A stretch of DNA of 57,048 bases from Oscillospiraceae bacterium (GCA_028704415.1 JAQWFM010000006.1:1-57048), one strand, 5' to 3'; counted from the first letter of the stretch, positions 24,959-34,266 are shown. The notes: generated by a model from the letters alone, not told the origin. Numbers and translations are program-made.

Positions 24959-27266
24959 TCCATTCACCGCCTTCTTGAAATAGTAGTTGCATCACTGCTT
25001 CCAGAGCCCCGCCGCCGACCGCCCGGGCTTTGTCTGAGATATTCTGGCAATAGGCCGGATCGTCACGTGGGTCAATGTCCCCGACTTTAAAACCCGGGGT
25101 TACCGCCAGCCCGCTGGGCAGCAGGCCGCGCAGCACCCCGCCGATTTCAGCCTTGACCGGCTGAGCATCCACCCAGGCTACCACACTGCCCGGCCGGACA
25201 TGTTCGCCAATTTGCCGGTCACTGTGAAAGCAACCCGCAGCTGGCGCGCGCAGCACGCGCTCGGTGCTGTAGCCGGCTATCACCCCAGGCTGGCCGGTAT
25301 CTGCCGCCGCCTGACCTGACCAGATCACGCGGCCCAGTTGGTGGCCGCGGTTAGTTTCAATTACGGCCTGGCAGTCCCGGCCGGCATAAAAACCGGGGCC
25401 CAGGGCGATGACAATCGGCGCCAGATCCGGCCGCAGCCCCAGGTTCTTTTTAGCCAGGATGGCGTCAATCACAATATGGGGGCAAAGCTCAGCCAGACTT
25501 TCCAGCTCAGGATCGGCTAAAATCGGAATCTGCCGCCGCTGCAGCAGGTCCAGCGCCGCAGCCGGACTCTCCACCCGACAGGCAGTCAGATCTTCCACCC
25601 GGGTCTGACCGGTATAAAGGGCCTGGGCCAGGGCTACGGTCCGCCGGATAGCCGTGGGCTGCGGATGCTCCAGGACGACCACCGGAAACCCGGCGTGCCA
25701 TAGCTTACTGATCACACCGGTAGCGATATCTCCGCCGCCTCTGACCACCGCCAAAGCCTGAGGCCGGGGCCGGCTTACCGCCACGGCTGAGCCGGCCTGC
25801 CGCCAGGGCTGCGGCCGGGGCAGCCGCGCCAGGTCAGCCGGCTGGTCCACGTCCTGCCCTGGTGCCGCATCCTGACTTACCTGCACATATGTCACCGCCT
25901 CCGGGTGTCGGCGCAGCAACTGCCGGCCGCCCCGGTCGCCCTGAAGCTTTCGCAGCTCAGCTGTCCACTGACTTGAAAACAAGACCGGATTGCCCGGTGT
26001 CTGCCCGTACAGCGGCACCACCAGACTGCCCGGGCCGCGGTGGTAGGCCCGGGCCAGCGCCAGCAAGGTTTCAGGCGTTAAGGCCGGCTGATCCCCCACC
26101 ACATAAATCAGACCGGCGTCAGCCTGGCCCGCCGGGGCGCCGGCATCAAGCGACCGGCTGATACTCTGGCTTTGGCCTGCTTCCGGATGGGAATTATAAA
26201 TCAGCCGGAGCGCGGCCGCGGCGGCCTGACCTGTCCGGGCAGTCAGCCAGCACTGCCGGGCCAGACTAGCCACGGCGGGATCTGAGTAAACCAGCCGGCA
26301 TTCCGGCCAGGGCAGGGCCGCTACAGCCGTGAGCGTCCAGGTCAGTAACGGCTTGCCCTGCCAGAGCTCCAGCAGTTTATTGCGGCCATAACGGCGGGCT
26401 AAGCCCGCCGCCAGCACCACCGGGATGAGGTGGCGGCATAGCTTAGCGGTCTCAGCCGTATTGATGTCAGCCGGGGCCGGTATGGCCCGCGGCGCCGGTG
26501 CGGGGTAAACTGCCCCGATCAGGCAGTCAGCCTTGGTCCAGCGCTCTTTGACCGGGTCCGGCTGGCGCAGCGCCGCCAGCACCAGGCAGTCCGGCGCCGC
26601 CGGTCCGGCCATCATCTGTTGTGCCAAATCATGGGCCTGGTCCAGTTGGCTGGGATGATCCAGCTGGTTAATCAGCAAGACTTTCCTGCAGCCAATCGGC
26701 ACTGACTTAAAACAACCCTGCGGATGACTTAACCAGGCTAATAGCAGCTGATCGTCCACCTTAGCCGCAACGCCGGCAGGATAGTTGCCTAAGGCCCGGA
26801 GATACGCCGGTCGGTGAACATGCAAAGCGTCAGCCGGGCTGCCCCAGGCAGACCAGCCCATAACCGCTATGACCATCTGACTGCTGGCCGGTATCTGAGG
26901 CTCATGCTCAGCCGGAGCTTTGAGCGGCAGCTGGCGGGAACCATCCGCCTCAACTAAGATAATCTGATATTCCCGCTGACAGGCCAGCTGATCAATTTGC
27001 TCCAGGGTAAACCCGGTCAGCTTGCCATCCGGCAACAAGCCCGCCCCCTTCACGGTCACCCCCGGCGCCGGGCTTTCCGCGGCAGCGATATGAGTCGTAG
27101 TGGTAATCAGGATTTTTTGCCAGCCGGCCGCAGCTAATTCCTTAGCCAGGCAAAACATAGCAGAGGTTTTGCCGCCGGCGCCGGTCAGGCTGATGACCAG
27201 GCTATCCTGACTGAGTTCACCGGCCAGCGGCGGCGGTGCTAATTGCAGTGCGTCCAGTAACTTCAT
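24933..27266 (-). CDS. fused YqeC-MocA-YqeB selenium/molybdenum cofactor maturation protein
   Basis: A 777-residue protein that strings together three accessory proteins usually made separately. Residues ~1-245 match YqeC with a P-loop (SLTGAGGKTSAMF) and LVEADGSRQLPLKAPAEHEP. Residues ~280-485 match MocA molybdopterin cytidylyltransferase (VVLAAGLARRYGRNKLLELW, VGDQPALTP, GNPVLF, GDRGGRQLL). Residues ~505-777 match YqeB, with a Rossmann-like VVRGGGDIATGVISKLWHAG and ARAVGGGALEAVM. In known systems these load and mature the cofactor of selenium-dependent hydroxylases. Its 3' end overlaps the hydroxylase gene by 26 bases, so production is coupled to its likely client. Confidence 0.88.
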   Translation of the reverse strand: MKLLDALQLAPPPLAGELSQDSLVISLTGAGGKTSAMFCLAKELAAAGWQKILITTTTHIAAAESPAPGVTVKGAGLLPDGKLTGFTLEQIDQLACQREYQIILVEADGSRQLPLKAPAEHEPQIPASSQMVIAVMGWSAWGSPADALHVHRPAYLRALGNYPAGVAAKVDDQLLLAWLSHPQGCFKSVPIGCRKVLLINQLDHPSQLDQAHDLAQQMMAGPAAPDCLVLAALRQPDPVKERWTKADCLIGAVYPAPAPRAIPAPADINTAETAKLCRHLIPVVLAAGLARRYGRNKLLELWQGKPLLTWTLTAVAALPWPECRLVYSDPAVASLARQCWLTARTGQAAAAALRLIYNSHPEAGQSQSISRSLDAGAPAGQADAGLIYVVGDQPALTPETLLALARAYHRGPGSLVVPLYGQTPGNPVLFSSQWTAELRKLQGDRGGRQLLRRHPEAVTYVQVSQDAAPGQDVDQPADLARLPRPQPWRQAGSAVAVSRPRPQALAVVRGGGDIATGVISKLWHAGFPVVVLEHPQPTAIRRTVALAQALYTGQTRVEDLTACRVESPAAALDLLQRRQIPILADPELESLAELCPHIVIDAILAKKNLGLRPDLAPIVIALGPGFYAGRDCQAVIETNRGHQLGRVIWSGQAAADTGQPGVIAGYSTERVLRAPAAGCFHSDRQIGEHVRPGSVVAWVDAQPVKAEIGGVLRGLLPSGLAVTPGFKVGDIDPRDDPAYCQNISDKARAVGGGALEAVMQLLFQEGGEWNEFCKRQW

Positions 27267-27318
27267 GCTTGCTTTTCCCTACCCGTCTTTGCCCGCATCC
27301 ACAGCGAAGCCAAAGCTT

Positions 27319-28506
27319 TCAGTCCTGCCAGTAAAAGCATAGCGGCGCGGCGCCCGCAGTGCCCGCGGCCTCAACGCTGCCGATCACTCTGGCCTGGCTC
27401 ACCCCCCGCTGATATAAAGCCTGCAGCAGCGGCGGGGCCTGCGCTTCAGCCACCGCCACCAGCAAACCGCCTGAAGTCTGGGGGTCAAAAGGCAGCCAGC
27501 GCAGGGCTGGCGGGACCGTAGCTTCAAGCTGACAAAAAGGAGCGTAACGGCGCTGGTTGCTGAAGGCACCGCCCGGCAGGCAGGTATCCCGCAGCAGCGG
27601 CACCACCTGGGGCAGCAAGGGGCAGGCCGCCAGATTGATCCGCAGCCTGACCTTAGAACCCGCGGCCATTTCCCAGGCATGCCCCGCCAGACCAAAGCCG
27701 GTCACATCCGTCACCGCATGCGGGTCATAGTCCCTCAGCGCCTGCGCGGCGGGCTGGTTCAGCTGCGCCATGGAAGCCAAAGCGGGCTGCAGCATGCCCA
27801 GCTCAATCAGATCCGCTTTATAGGCACTGCATAGAACCCCGGTACCCAGCGGTTTGGTCAGAATCAGCAGATCACCGGGCACCGCGCCGCAGTTGCGCCA
27901 GATCTGCTCCGGCCGGGCCAGTCCGGTGACGCTCAGGCCATACTTGATCTCCGGGTCTGAAAGTGTGTGGCCGCCGGCAATAGCAATCCCTGCCTCGGCT
28001 GCCTTGTCAAGCCCGCCCCGCAGGATGTCAGCATAGACTTGAGCCGGCAGGTCCGGCGAAAAGCAGCAGATATTTAAAGCCAGCAGCGGCTGCCCGCCCA
28101 TGGCATAGATGTCGCTGAGCGCGTTTGCCGCGGCAATCTGCCCAAAAGTATAAGGATCATCCACCATCGGCGTAAAAAAATCGGCGGTCTGGATCAGACA
28201 AAGATCCGCCTGCAGCTGGTAAACCGCCGCATCGTCAAACTGATCATAGCCCACCAGCAGCCTTGGATCTGCCTGCCCTGGCCCGGTTGCGGGCAGCAGG
28301 GCCAGCACCTCCGCCAGGCGGTCAGCGCCAAATTTGGCGGCGCAGCCGGCACTGGCCGAGCGGTGGCTCAGTCTGACCGGCCGGGACGGGGAGTCAGGCT
28401 TGCTGCTGACCGCAGATCCGGGTAACCCCGTTTCCGGCGGCAAGCAGTCCGCGGGGCCGGCGGCCAGATCAGCCGCAGCTTGTCTGGGGATCCGATTTAG
28501 GTTCAC
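27319..28506 (-). CDS. selD: selenophosphate synthase
   Basis: Makes selenophosphate from selenide and ATP. The 395-residue protein has the active-site region SAGCAAKFGADRLAEVL with Cys and Lys three apart, as in the essential Cys17/Lys20 pair of the E. coli enzyme; the second, non-essential cysteine is Ala here. Other marks are TADFFTPMVDDPYTFGQIAA, NALSDIYAMGG, GGHTLSDPEIKYG and VTDVTGFGLAGHAWEMA. An extra ~50-residue proline/serine-rich N terminus precedes the catalytic loop. The GTG start is supported by GAGGAGG about 8 bases upstream. No selA, selB or selC is seen, so it most likely serves the labile-selenium hydroxylase rather than selenoprotein synthesis. Confidence 0.94.
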   Translation of the reverse strand: MNLNRIPRQAAADLAAGPADCLPPETGLPGSAVSSKPDSPSRPVRLSHRSASAGCAAKFGADRLAEVLALLPATGPGQADPRLLVGYDQFDDAAVYQLQADLCLIQTADFFTPMVDDPYTFGQIAAANALSDIYAMGGQPLLALNICCFSPDLPAQVYADILRGGLDKAAEAGIAIAGGHTLSDPEIKYGLSVTGLARPEQIWRNCGAVPGDLLILTKPLGTGVLCSAYKADLIELGMLQPALASMAQLNQPAAQALRDYDPHAVTDVTGFGLAGHAWEMAAGSKVRLRINLAACPLLPQVVPLLRDTCLPGGAFSNQRRYAPFCQLEATVPPALRWLPFDPQTSGGLLVAVAEAQAPPLLQALYQRGVSQARVIGSVEAAGTAGAAPLCFYWQD

Positions 28507-28524
28507 CTTGTCTGCCTCCTCTCT

Positions 28525-28761
28525 TTAAAAATACAGGGTATAGATTCCCTGTACAGCAATCTGTTGTCGTTCCATCATCTCAGTTAGCGAGTTTTCTGCC
28601 TCCGGGGCGGCCGCCCAGACCAGCCCGCAGCCGGCGCGGATCTGCTGCGGGAGCGGAATCAGGCGCCCGGGCAGGCCTTCGTGCTGACAGCAGGTCTCCA
28701 TTTTCAGTGCGGCTGTTGTTTGGCCAAAGGCTATGATCAAATGTACGGTTGGCTGGTACAT
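28525..28761 (-). CDS. DUF3343 putative selenium/sulfur carrier-like protein
   Basis: A 78-residue protein of the DUF3343 family, small proteins found next to SelD-dependent and desulfurase genes. It has an LIIAFGQTTAALKME opening, a Cys-Cys pair at about 24-25 and the conserved RAGCGLVWAA near the middle; the cysteines fit a proposed carrier role, which is not proven. It lies 3 bases after the desulfurase gene and 18 bases before selD, inside the selenium operon. Confidence 0.8.
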   Translation of the reverse strand: MYQPTVHLIIAFGQTTAALKMETCCQHEGLPGRLIPLPQQIRAGCGLVWAAAPEAENSLTEMMERQQIAVQGIYTLYF

Positions 28762-28764
28762 CAG

Positions 28765-29949
28765 TCAGACGCCTCCGCTGCCCGGAAAGCCGCCGGCCGG
28801 CTGACCAGTCAGATCTGCGGCCAGCTCCCGGACTGCCCGTACCGCCTGTCTGGTTTCTTCCTCAGTATTAAATGAGGACCAGGAAAAGCGCAGCGCGCCC
28901 TGAGACGCCGTGCCCAGGGCCCGGTGCAGCCGGGGAGCACAATGGATGCCGGAGCGGATGGCGATGCCGTAACGGTCAGCCAACAGATCTGCCACCAAAC
29001 CGCTGTCAAAGCCGGCAATATTCATCGCTAGCACCGGCACCCGCGGCCAACAGCTGAAATCGCCATAAAACCGCAGGGCCGGTACCGGACTCAACTGCCG
29101 GTAAAACAGCTGCGCCAGGGCGGAAGCCTGACCGAGCAGACGCGCCGGCGTTTGCTCGGTCACATAGCGGGCGCCGGCCGCCAGACCGGCCAGACCCGGC
29201 CCGTTTAAGGTGCCGGCCTCCAGTCTGACCGGATAGTCCTGAGGCTGCTGTTCATTAAAGGAGTCTACTCCGCTGCCGCCCACATTCCAGGGTTTTATAT
29301 CCACCCCTTTCTGGATCGCCAATCCTCCCGTTCCCTGCGGTCCGTACAGGGCTTTATGTCCGGTAAAGCAATAGATATCAGGCCAGCCCTGACCCTCCAG
29401 ATCCACCGGCAGCAAACCTGCCCCCTGCGCGCCGTCCACAATCAGGCGCAGGCCATGGCGGTGGCAAAAAGCCGCCACTGCCGCCAGATCCATTTGGTCC
29501 CCGGTCACATTGCTGGCCTGGGTACAGACTACCGCCCGGGTCTCCGGCCGCAGCAGCCTTTCCCAGGCGCTGGCGTCCAAACGGCCCCGGAGGTCTGCGG
29601 GAACAAAATCCAGAGCCACGCCTTGCTCCCGCAAACGGTAGAGCGGACGCAACACTGAGTTATGCTCCCAATCTGTACTGATGACATGAGCACCCGGCTG
29701 CAGGCTGCCGTTAAGCGCCAGATTTAAGGCCTCAGTTATATTGGCGCTGAAACAGATGCGGGCGGGGTCTGACACCCCCAGCAGCGCGGCCAGGGTCACA
29801 CGAGTACGAAAAACGCTGCGGCTGGCCGCCAGGGCGGCCGGATGCGCGCTCCGGCCGCTGCTGCCTTGCCCGGTCAGAGCGGCGGTCATTGCCCGGGCTA
29901 CGCTGTCCGGCTTTGCCAGCGTGGTTGCCGCATTATCCAGATAAATCAC
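28765..29949 (-). CDS. cysteine desulfurase-family aminotransferase (class V)
   Basis: PLP enzyme of the NifS/CsdB superfamily, here likely freeing sulfur or selenium for the hydroxylase cofactor. The 394-residue protein opens MIYLDNAATTLAKPDSV. It has the PLP lysine in CFTGHKALYGPQGTGGL (about residue 200), an LIVDGAQGAG aspartate motif and the active-site cysteine in RSGIHCAPRLHRALG (about residue 340). GTG start at 29949 overlaps the yedF stop (GTGA, 29946-29949), so translation is coupled. The gene family next to orphan selD genes is the EF2568 type (family knowledge). Confidence 0.92.
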   Translation of the reverse strand: MIYLDNAATTLAKPDSVARAMTAALTGQGSSGRSAHPAALAASRSVFRTRVTLAALLGVSDPARICFSANITEALNLALNGSLQPGAHVISTDWEHNSVLRPLYRLREQGVALDFVPADLRGRLDASAWERLLRPETRAVVCTQASNVTGDQMDLAAVAAFCHRHGLRLIVDGAQGAGLLPVDLEGQGWPDIYCFTGHKALYGPQGTGGLAIQKGVDIKPWNVGGSGVDSFNEQQPQDYPVRLEAGTLNGPGLAGLAAGARYVTEQTPARLLGQASALAQLFYRQLSPVPALRFYGDFSCWPRVPVLAMNIAGFDSGLVADLLADRYGIAIRSGIHCAPRLHRALGTASQGALRFSWSSFNTEEETRQAVRAVRELAADLTGQPAGGFPGSGGV

Positions 29950-30566
29950 GGTCGCAGCACGGTTCCGGCCGCGGCCATTTTTTCAGTAATCTGATACATA
30001 TTAACCACCTGACCCACCGCCAGCCGGTCTTGCAGGCCGTAAAAGTTCTGGCAGGTGCCGCAGGTAAAGATTGCCGTGCCCGCCTCCGCCAGCTTGTTAA
30101 GATCCTCCAGCACCGGCGAATCGGCCGCGGTCAGATAAGCTCCGCCATTATAGAACAAGAGGCAGTCTGGCCGCCGGGGCAGCTGACTCAGTGCAAAAAT
30201 AAAGCCCTTCATCAACACGGCTCCCAGTTCATCATTACCCTGGCCCATGGTCCGGCTGCTGATCACCACAACCAAAGGACCGGGGCCGGCTGTTGCTGCC
30301 GGCGCTGCGCCGGGCTCCGCCAGGGGACGGTCCGGAGCCGGCAGTTTTGTGACATGCACCGTCACTATATAATGATCCGGGGCCAGGGTCTGACTTTTTG
30401 CTTCAGCCTGAAAACCTGCTGCCATTGCCGTCAGATTGTTGACGGCCGTCTGATTGTCCACATGAATGATCACATCTTCCGGCTCCTGCAACCCGCGGAT
30501 CAGCCTTGACGCCAGTACGACTGGCTTGGGGCAGGCATCACCTCTGCACTCTAATGTCTGTGCCAT
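29946..30566 (-). CDS. yedF: selenium metabolism protein YedF (TusA-like plus DsrE-like)
   Basis: A 206-residue two-domain protein. The N-terminal ~75 residues are TusA/SirA-like with the motif LECRGDACPKPVV (sulfur-carrier Cys in CPKP). The C-terminal part is DsrE-like (VVVISSRTMGQGNDELG, LLFYNGGAYL, TCGTCQNFYGL with two further cysteines). YedF is a marker of selenium metabolism and is thought to handle reactive selenium or sulfur; its exact reaction is not settled. It is the first gene of the operon, with GAGGGAGG upstream of the ATG and a good promoter 34 bases before it. Confidence 0.92.
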   Translation of the reverse strand: MAQTLECRGDACPKPVVLASRLIRGLQEPEDVIIHVDNQTAVNNLTAMAAGFQAEAKSQTLAPDHYIVTVHVTKLPAPDRPLAEPGAAPAATAGPGPLVVVISSRTMGQGNDELGAVLMKGFIFALSQLPRRPDCLLFYNGGAYLTAADSPVLEDLNKLAEAGTAIFTCGTCQNFYGLQDRLAVGQVVNMYQITEKMAAAGTVLRP

Positions 30567-30599
30567 CCTTTTATCCTCCCTCTCAACCTTATGTCTGTG

Positions 30600-30628
30600 A
30601 TTGTATGAATCCCGTCAGTAAAAATCAA
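30600..30628 (-). promoter_or_regulatory. sigma-A type promoter of the selenium/molybdenum hydroxylase operon
   Basis: On the minus strand TTGATT (30628-30623), a 17-bp spacer and TACAAT (30605-30600). The expected start of transcription is near 30593, giving a short leader before yedF and leaving no room for a riboswitch downstream of this promoter. Confidence 0.7.
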
Positions 30629-30862
30629 CTGTTTGGACGGCTAAAAAATATTTTGGTATAGATTTTCGCTTATATAGTGAACAAAAAGGCTGCAGGCTAT
30701 AGCCTGTAACCAGGCAGCGACCGAAACGCCAATCCGTTTCGGCAGTTGAAGCCAAGGTGGCGCCGCTGATCAGCCGGTTCTCCCTGGGGCAGGCGCCAGG
30801 CCGGCATAAGCCGCTGCGGCACTCCGGATCTGCCCCCATAATCGGGCTGCGGCCAGTTAACT
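30629..30862. other. structured intergenic segment, possible small RNA
   Basis: A G+C-rich segment with several strong helices and no credible gene. The best is CCGAAACG/CGTTTCGG (30721-30742, 8 bp, 6-base loop). Others are CAGGC-TATA-GCCTG (within 30693-30706) and a long-range TGGGG(G)CAG/CTGCCCC pairing on the minus strand near 30832 and 30785. On the minus strand the last hairpin is followed by TTTTT (30687-30683). It lies upstream of the selenium operon promoter, so it is either an independent minus-strand small RNA or the tail of the preceding transcript. No known family was recognised. Confidence 0.3.
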
Positions 30863-30896
30863 AAAGAGGCCGCCATCTATATAAGATGACAGCCTC
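30863..30896 (-). terminator. intrinsic terminator after the GH106-like gene
   Basis: Minus-strand stem of 13 bp (30896-30884 with 30878-30866, two G-U pairs) and a 5-base loop, followed by TTTAGTT. It lies 59 bases after the stop codon of the GH106-like gene. Confidence 0.6.
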
Positions 30897-30954
30897 CCGC
30901 GGCGCCGCTGACCTGTCCGGTCTGCGCTCCAGCTACCTGTTTATTCGGTTATGT

Positions 30955-33900
30955 TTAGTTTATCGGCAGCAACAAGTCCGGCGCCTTCAATAAGCCCTGC
31001 GGCCACAAGTGATAACCGTAAGTCCACTCCGTGCCCGTGCTGCGCCAGGATTCCGGCCCCCACCAATGATAGTTATCATGCTCAGTCAGATGCAGCTGGC
31101 CAAACGTATTGACCCGGCAGCCCAGGAAACGGATCTCAAGCGTATGCGGCCGGCCATCCAGCGGGCCCAGCTCCTGTTGATAAGGCGAAAAGGCCAGCGG
31201 GCCCAGCGTGTGGCCATCCAGGCTCAGCTCCAGCAGTTCCCCCCGATAATAGCTGCATTCAACCGTAGCGTCAGCCGCGGTCAACTCCGGCAGGGTCAGC
31301 TGGTAAGTCAGATTGCCGCCATAAAAGGGCAGTCCCTGGGAACAGATATCGCCAAAATAGAGCTGCCGCACCGGCTCGGTCAGACTGGCGCCCGTGCCCT
31401 TGATGACGACGCCAAAGTCGCCCAGCAAATAAATCGCTTCCGGGCGCGACGCCGGGCCATAGGGAAGCCGCAGCTCCAGCACATTGTCTCCGGCCGGGAC
31501 AGGCGGCAGCACCAGCGTCTGAATACAGCGGTCCACGTACCAGCCGGCCGCGGCCGTGGCTGATACCGGCTGGCCGTTGAGCGTCACCCCGGCCTGAGCC
31601 AGGCCTTCCAGGGCCAGCTGGCAGCCACTGAGCCTCAGCTGGCTCGCAAACCTGTAACGCAGCCGCAGCGTATGCGAAGCAGGCTGAGGCGGCAGGCTCC
31701 AGGGCTTGGCTACCGCGCCGCCGGCCCGCGGCCAGTTTAGTCTGGCCCGCAGGATATTATCCAGCCTGAGGATTTCTTCCCGGGGCTGCCAGGCCTGGTC
31801 ATCCAGAGCGTATTCAGCCTGATCCAGCAACAGGACATTAGGCTCTTCCAGCCTGACCGGCACGGCCTGACCGGCAGCCAGGGTCAGGCGACGTTTAGCC
31901 GGCGCGAACTGAGCGCATTGGGGTTTAGCCACACCCGGCGCCGCTGAAAGCGGCGCATCCTCAGGATCCAGCCGCAGCAACAGACTGTCCTGCTCAAAAA
32001 GGGTTTGCTCCAGCATGGTTTGCGTGTCAGTATAAGTGACCGCCAGCGGGTTTATCTTACCCGTGAGCGTGTCATACCAGGTTACGGCATAGCGGCCGTT
32101 GAGTCTGATCTGGTAACGCTCGCTTTGCGGGACATCCTCCTGCTCCGGTAGACCTGCCTGAGCCAGGAACAGCCAGCGGGTTCCGTCAGCTTCTGCTCTC
32201 AGCTGATACAGCAGCCGGTCCGTCAGGATACCTTGCTGGTCATAAATACTGAGCTCCCGCTCAGGCGCCAGCGCCTGCAGCAGCGCTTCCTTTTGCAGCG
32301 GCAGACACTCACAGGCTGCGGCCAGGGCCTGGCCGCGCTGACTGGGTCTGGCATCCTCCAGCTCAGGAATCCTGCCTAAAAAGATCACCCGGCCGCCTGC
32401 CTGACGAAAGCGCTCCAGCCGCTCCAGGGTGCTGCTGCGCAGGGTCTGGACCGACGGCACTAAAACAGTTTGATAACGCATCTTGCCCACCGGAAGGCCG
32501 GGGACTGAGCCCTGAGCGGCAGCTGCCTGAGGCGTTAGCGCCGCCAGCGGACAAAGCTGGGGCAGCAGAGACTCCGCAATAAAATCAAAGTCCAGTTGCG
32601 CCCGCAGCAGCCAGTCGGTGAGATTTTTGAAATTGGCATCCAGCTGCGCGCGGATGCCGGCGCTGCTGCTGTTGTCGCTCCAGTGCAGCCAGTAGCTTTC
32701 CACCGGATGAATGACCGCCAGCCGGACGACAGCCTGGCCGCGGGTCATCGCTACATTCACCCGGGCAAAATGGTCCTCCAGATAATGAAAAGTTTTATAC
32801 CAGGGGGCCTGATAATTGAAGGTGGCCGGGTAATCGCGTTTGGCTTCTCCAGCCATGGAAAGCCAGGACAGATGCGGGACCCGCAGCGTCACGCCTAAGG
32901 CTGCCTGCCAGTCGCCCTGCAGCTTGTAGCCCCTGAAATCAAAATTCCAGTTAGTGACGCCATAAAGCTCAGACAAAACACCTGCCCGCCCGTATTGCCG
33001 GGAGGCTGACTGCGCCTGTTTGGCGGTGGTAAATTCGCGAAAATCGCAGAGCATATCAATGCCGGGTAACTGAAAGGAGCGGTAGGAGCGCATGGCTTCG
33101 CCCAAAGCCGCAGTCTGTGACTCCAGGGTTGGTTCCTCCATCATGTGCCCGGTCAGGCACAGCTGATGAGCTTCACACCAGGCGCCAATCTGGTCGGCAA
33201 AGGCCGCGGCGAAGCGCTCAGCCACATGGTCATGATAGTGGTAGCGCGCGCGGGAAATTTCCCCGTCCGGCTTGTCCCACAACAGTTCCGGCAGATGATC
33301 CAGGATATCTTCGCCCGCATACGCCTGCCGGTATGTGTCCGGCAGATCCGGCGTCCAGGGTAAGGAGACGTCCCGCTGGTCCTGGGGGTAGCGCAGGGTC
33401 TGTTTACGGGTAAACTGGGGTTCATCCGTAAAGACCGACGGAATGGTGCGGCCAAAGTCAGCGCCCACTTGCTCATAATAGCGCTCATGGGTCGCGGCAA
33501 TAAAAGCCTGGACGGCTTTGGGGTTGAGGGTATCAAGATAGGTCTGGTTATTGTACCAGGTTGACGGCAGGGCGGTCTCTATATAGGCATAAAGCTTAAA
33601 GCCGCGGGCGGTTTCATCCGGCTGCTTCAGGCGGCGGAACTGAGCCAGCTGACCGCCGGGTGTCAGCGTTACATCGTAAACCGCCAGGAGCTCACCATTT
33701 TCACTGCGGCCGGCGCGGGCTGATGCGTCGGCGGAGGTTTCAGCCGCGCGGTCGCGGTCGGCATAGCAGCGGCGGGTCAGCAGCAGATGGCGGCTGCGGA
33801 AGGCAGGGTTTTGGGTGACCAGACCGCCGGCTGCGCCGGAGGGCCAGCGGTCTTCATCGTAAAGATAAGCCAGCAGGCGGTCATTTTTGGCCTCATCCAC

Positions 33901-34131
33901 GCAGTCTCGGATCCGGTCCATAAACTCAGGCGACAGATAAGGGGTGGTCAGGCCGGTGCGCACGTGCATGTGAAAACCGCCAAAGCCCATTTGCTTAAAG
34001 ATCCGGATCTGGCGTTTCAGTTCTTCTGTTTCAAGTTCAGCGTTCCAGGCCCAAAAAGGCGCGCCGCGTTTAGCTGCGGGTGGGTTTTTAAACTGCGCGG
34101 TCAAGGCCTGGTTTAAATGCTCCTGCTCCAT
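30955..34131 (-). CDS. GH106-like glycoside hydrolase
   Basis: A 1058-residue protein resembling the alpha-L-rhamnosidase family GH106 and its relatives. The N-terminal barrel region shows FWAWNAELETEELKRQIRI, GGFHMHVRTGLTTPYLSPEF, YLYDEDRWPSGAAGG and VFTDEPQF, the last with a candidate catalytic glutamate. The middle contains a glutamine-amidotransferase-like fold (YQTVLVPSVQTLR, GRVIFLGRIPEL). The last ~250 residues are beta-rich, galactose-binding-like, ending in WWGPESWRSTGTEWTYGYHL. There is no signal peptide, so it acts on imported oligosaccharides. AAAGGATC precedes the ATG. The divergent AraC regulator probably controls it. Rhamnose specificity is inference from the family. Confidence 0.75.
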   Translation of the reverse strand: MEQEHLNQALTAQFKNPPAAKRGAPFWAWNAELETEELKRQIRIFKQMGFGGFHMHVRTGLTTPYLSPEFMDRIRDCVDEAKNDRLLAYLYDEDRWPSGAAGGLVTQNPAFRSRHLLLTRRCYADRDRAAETSADASARAGRSENGELLAVYDVTLTPGGQLAQFRRLKQPDETARGFKLYAYIETALPSTWYNNQTYLDTLNPKAVQAFIAATHERYYEQVGADFGRTIPSVFTDEPQFTRKQTLRYPQDQRDVSLPWTPDLPDTYRQAYAGEDILDHLPELLWDKPDGEISRARYHYHDHVAERFAAAFADQIGAWCEAHQLCLTGHMMEEPTLESQTAALGEAMRSYRSFQLPGIDMLCDFREFTTAKQAQSASRQYGRAGVLSELYGVTNWNFDFRGYKLQGDWQAALGVTLRVPHLSWLSMAGEAKRDYPATFNYQAPWYKTFHYLEDHFARVNVAMTRGQAVVRLAVIHPVESYWLHWSDNSSSAGIRAQLDANFKNLTDWLLRAQLDFDFIAESLLPQLCPLAALTPQAAAAQGSVPGLPVGKMRYQTVLVPSVQTLRSSTLERLERFRQAGGRVIFLGRIPELEDARPSQRGQALAAACECLPLQKEALLQALAPERELSIYDQQGILTDRLLYQLRAEADGTRWLFLAQAGLPEQEDVPQSERYQIRLNGRYAVTWYDTLTGKINPLAVTYTDTQTMLEQTLFEQDSLLLRLDPEDAPLSAAPGVAKPQCAQFAPAKRRLTLAAGQAVPVRLEEPNVLLLDQAEYALDDQAWQPREEILRLDNILRARLNWPRAGGAVAKPWSLPPQPASHTLRLRYRFASQLRLSGCQLALEGLAQAGVTLNGQPVSATAAAGWYVDRCIQTLVLPPVPAGDNVLELRLPYGPASRPEAIYLLGDFGVVIKGTGASLTEPVRQLYFGDICSQGLPFYGGNLTYQLTLPELTAADATVECSYYRGELLELSLDGHTLGPLAFSPYQQELGPLDGRPHTLEIRFLGCRVNTFGQLHLTEHDNYHWWGPESWRSTGTEWTYGYHLWPQGLLKAPDLLLPIN

Positions 34132-34266
34132 AATGATCCTTTCCTGAACAGTCGGCCGCCGGTTACCCAGGCTAAGCCAAATATTTTCAGACTGACGCCG
34201 GAGGCCGGACAGTGACCGGAGGCGCAGCTGAGTGACTGTTTGCTAAAATCAGTGTTATCTTATCAC

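Noticed and set aside
30754-30766. T-box-like sequence AAGGTGGCGCCGC on the plus strand
   Set aside because: No specifier-loop region, no antiterminator with T run, and no plus-strand gene follows for over 3 kb.
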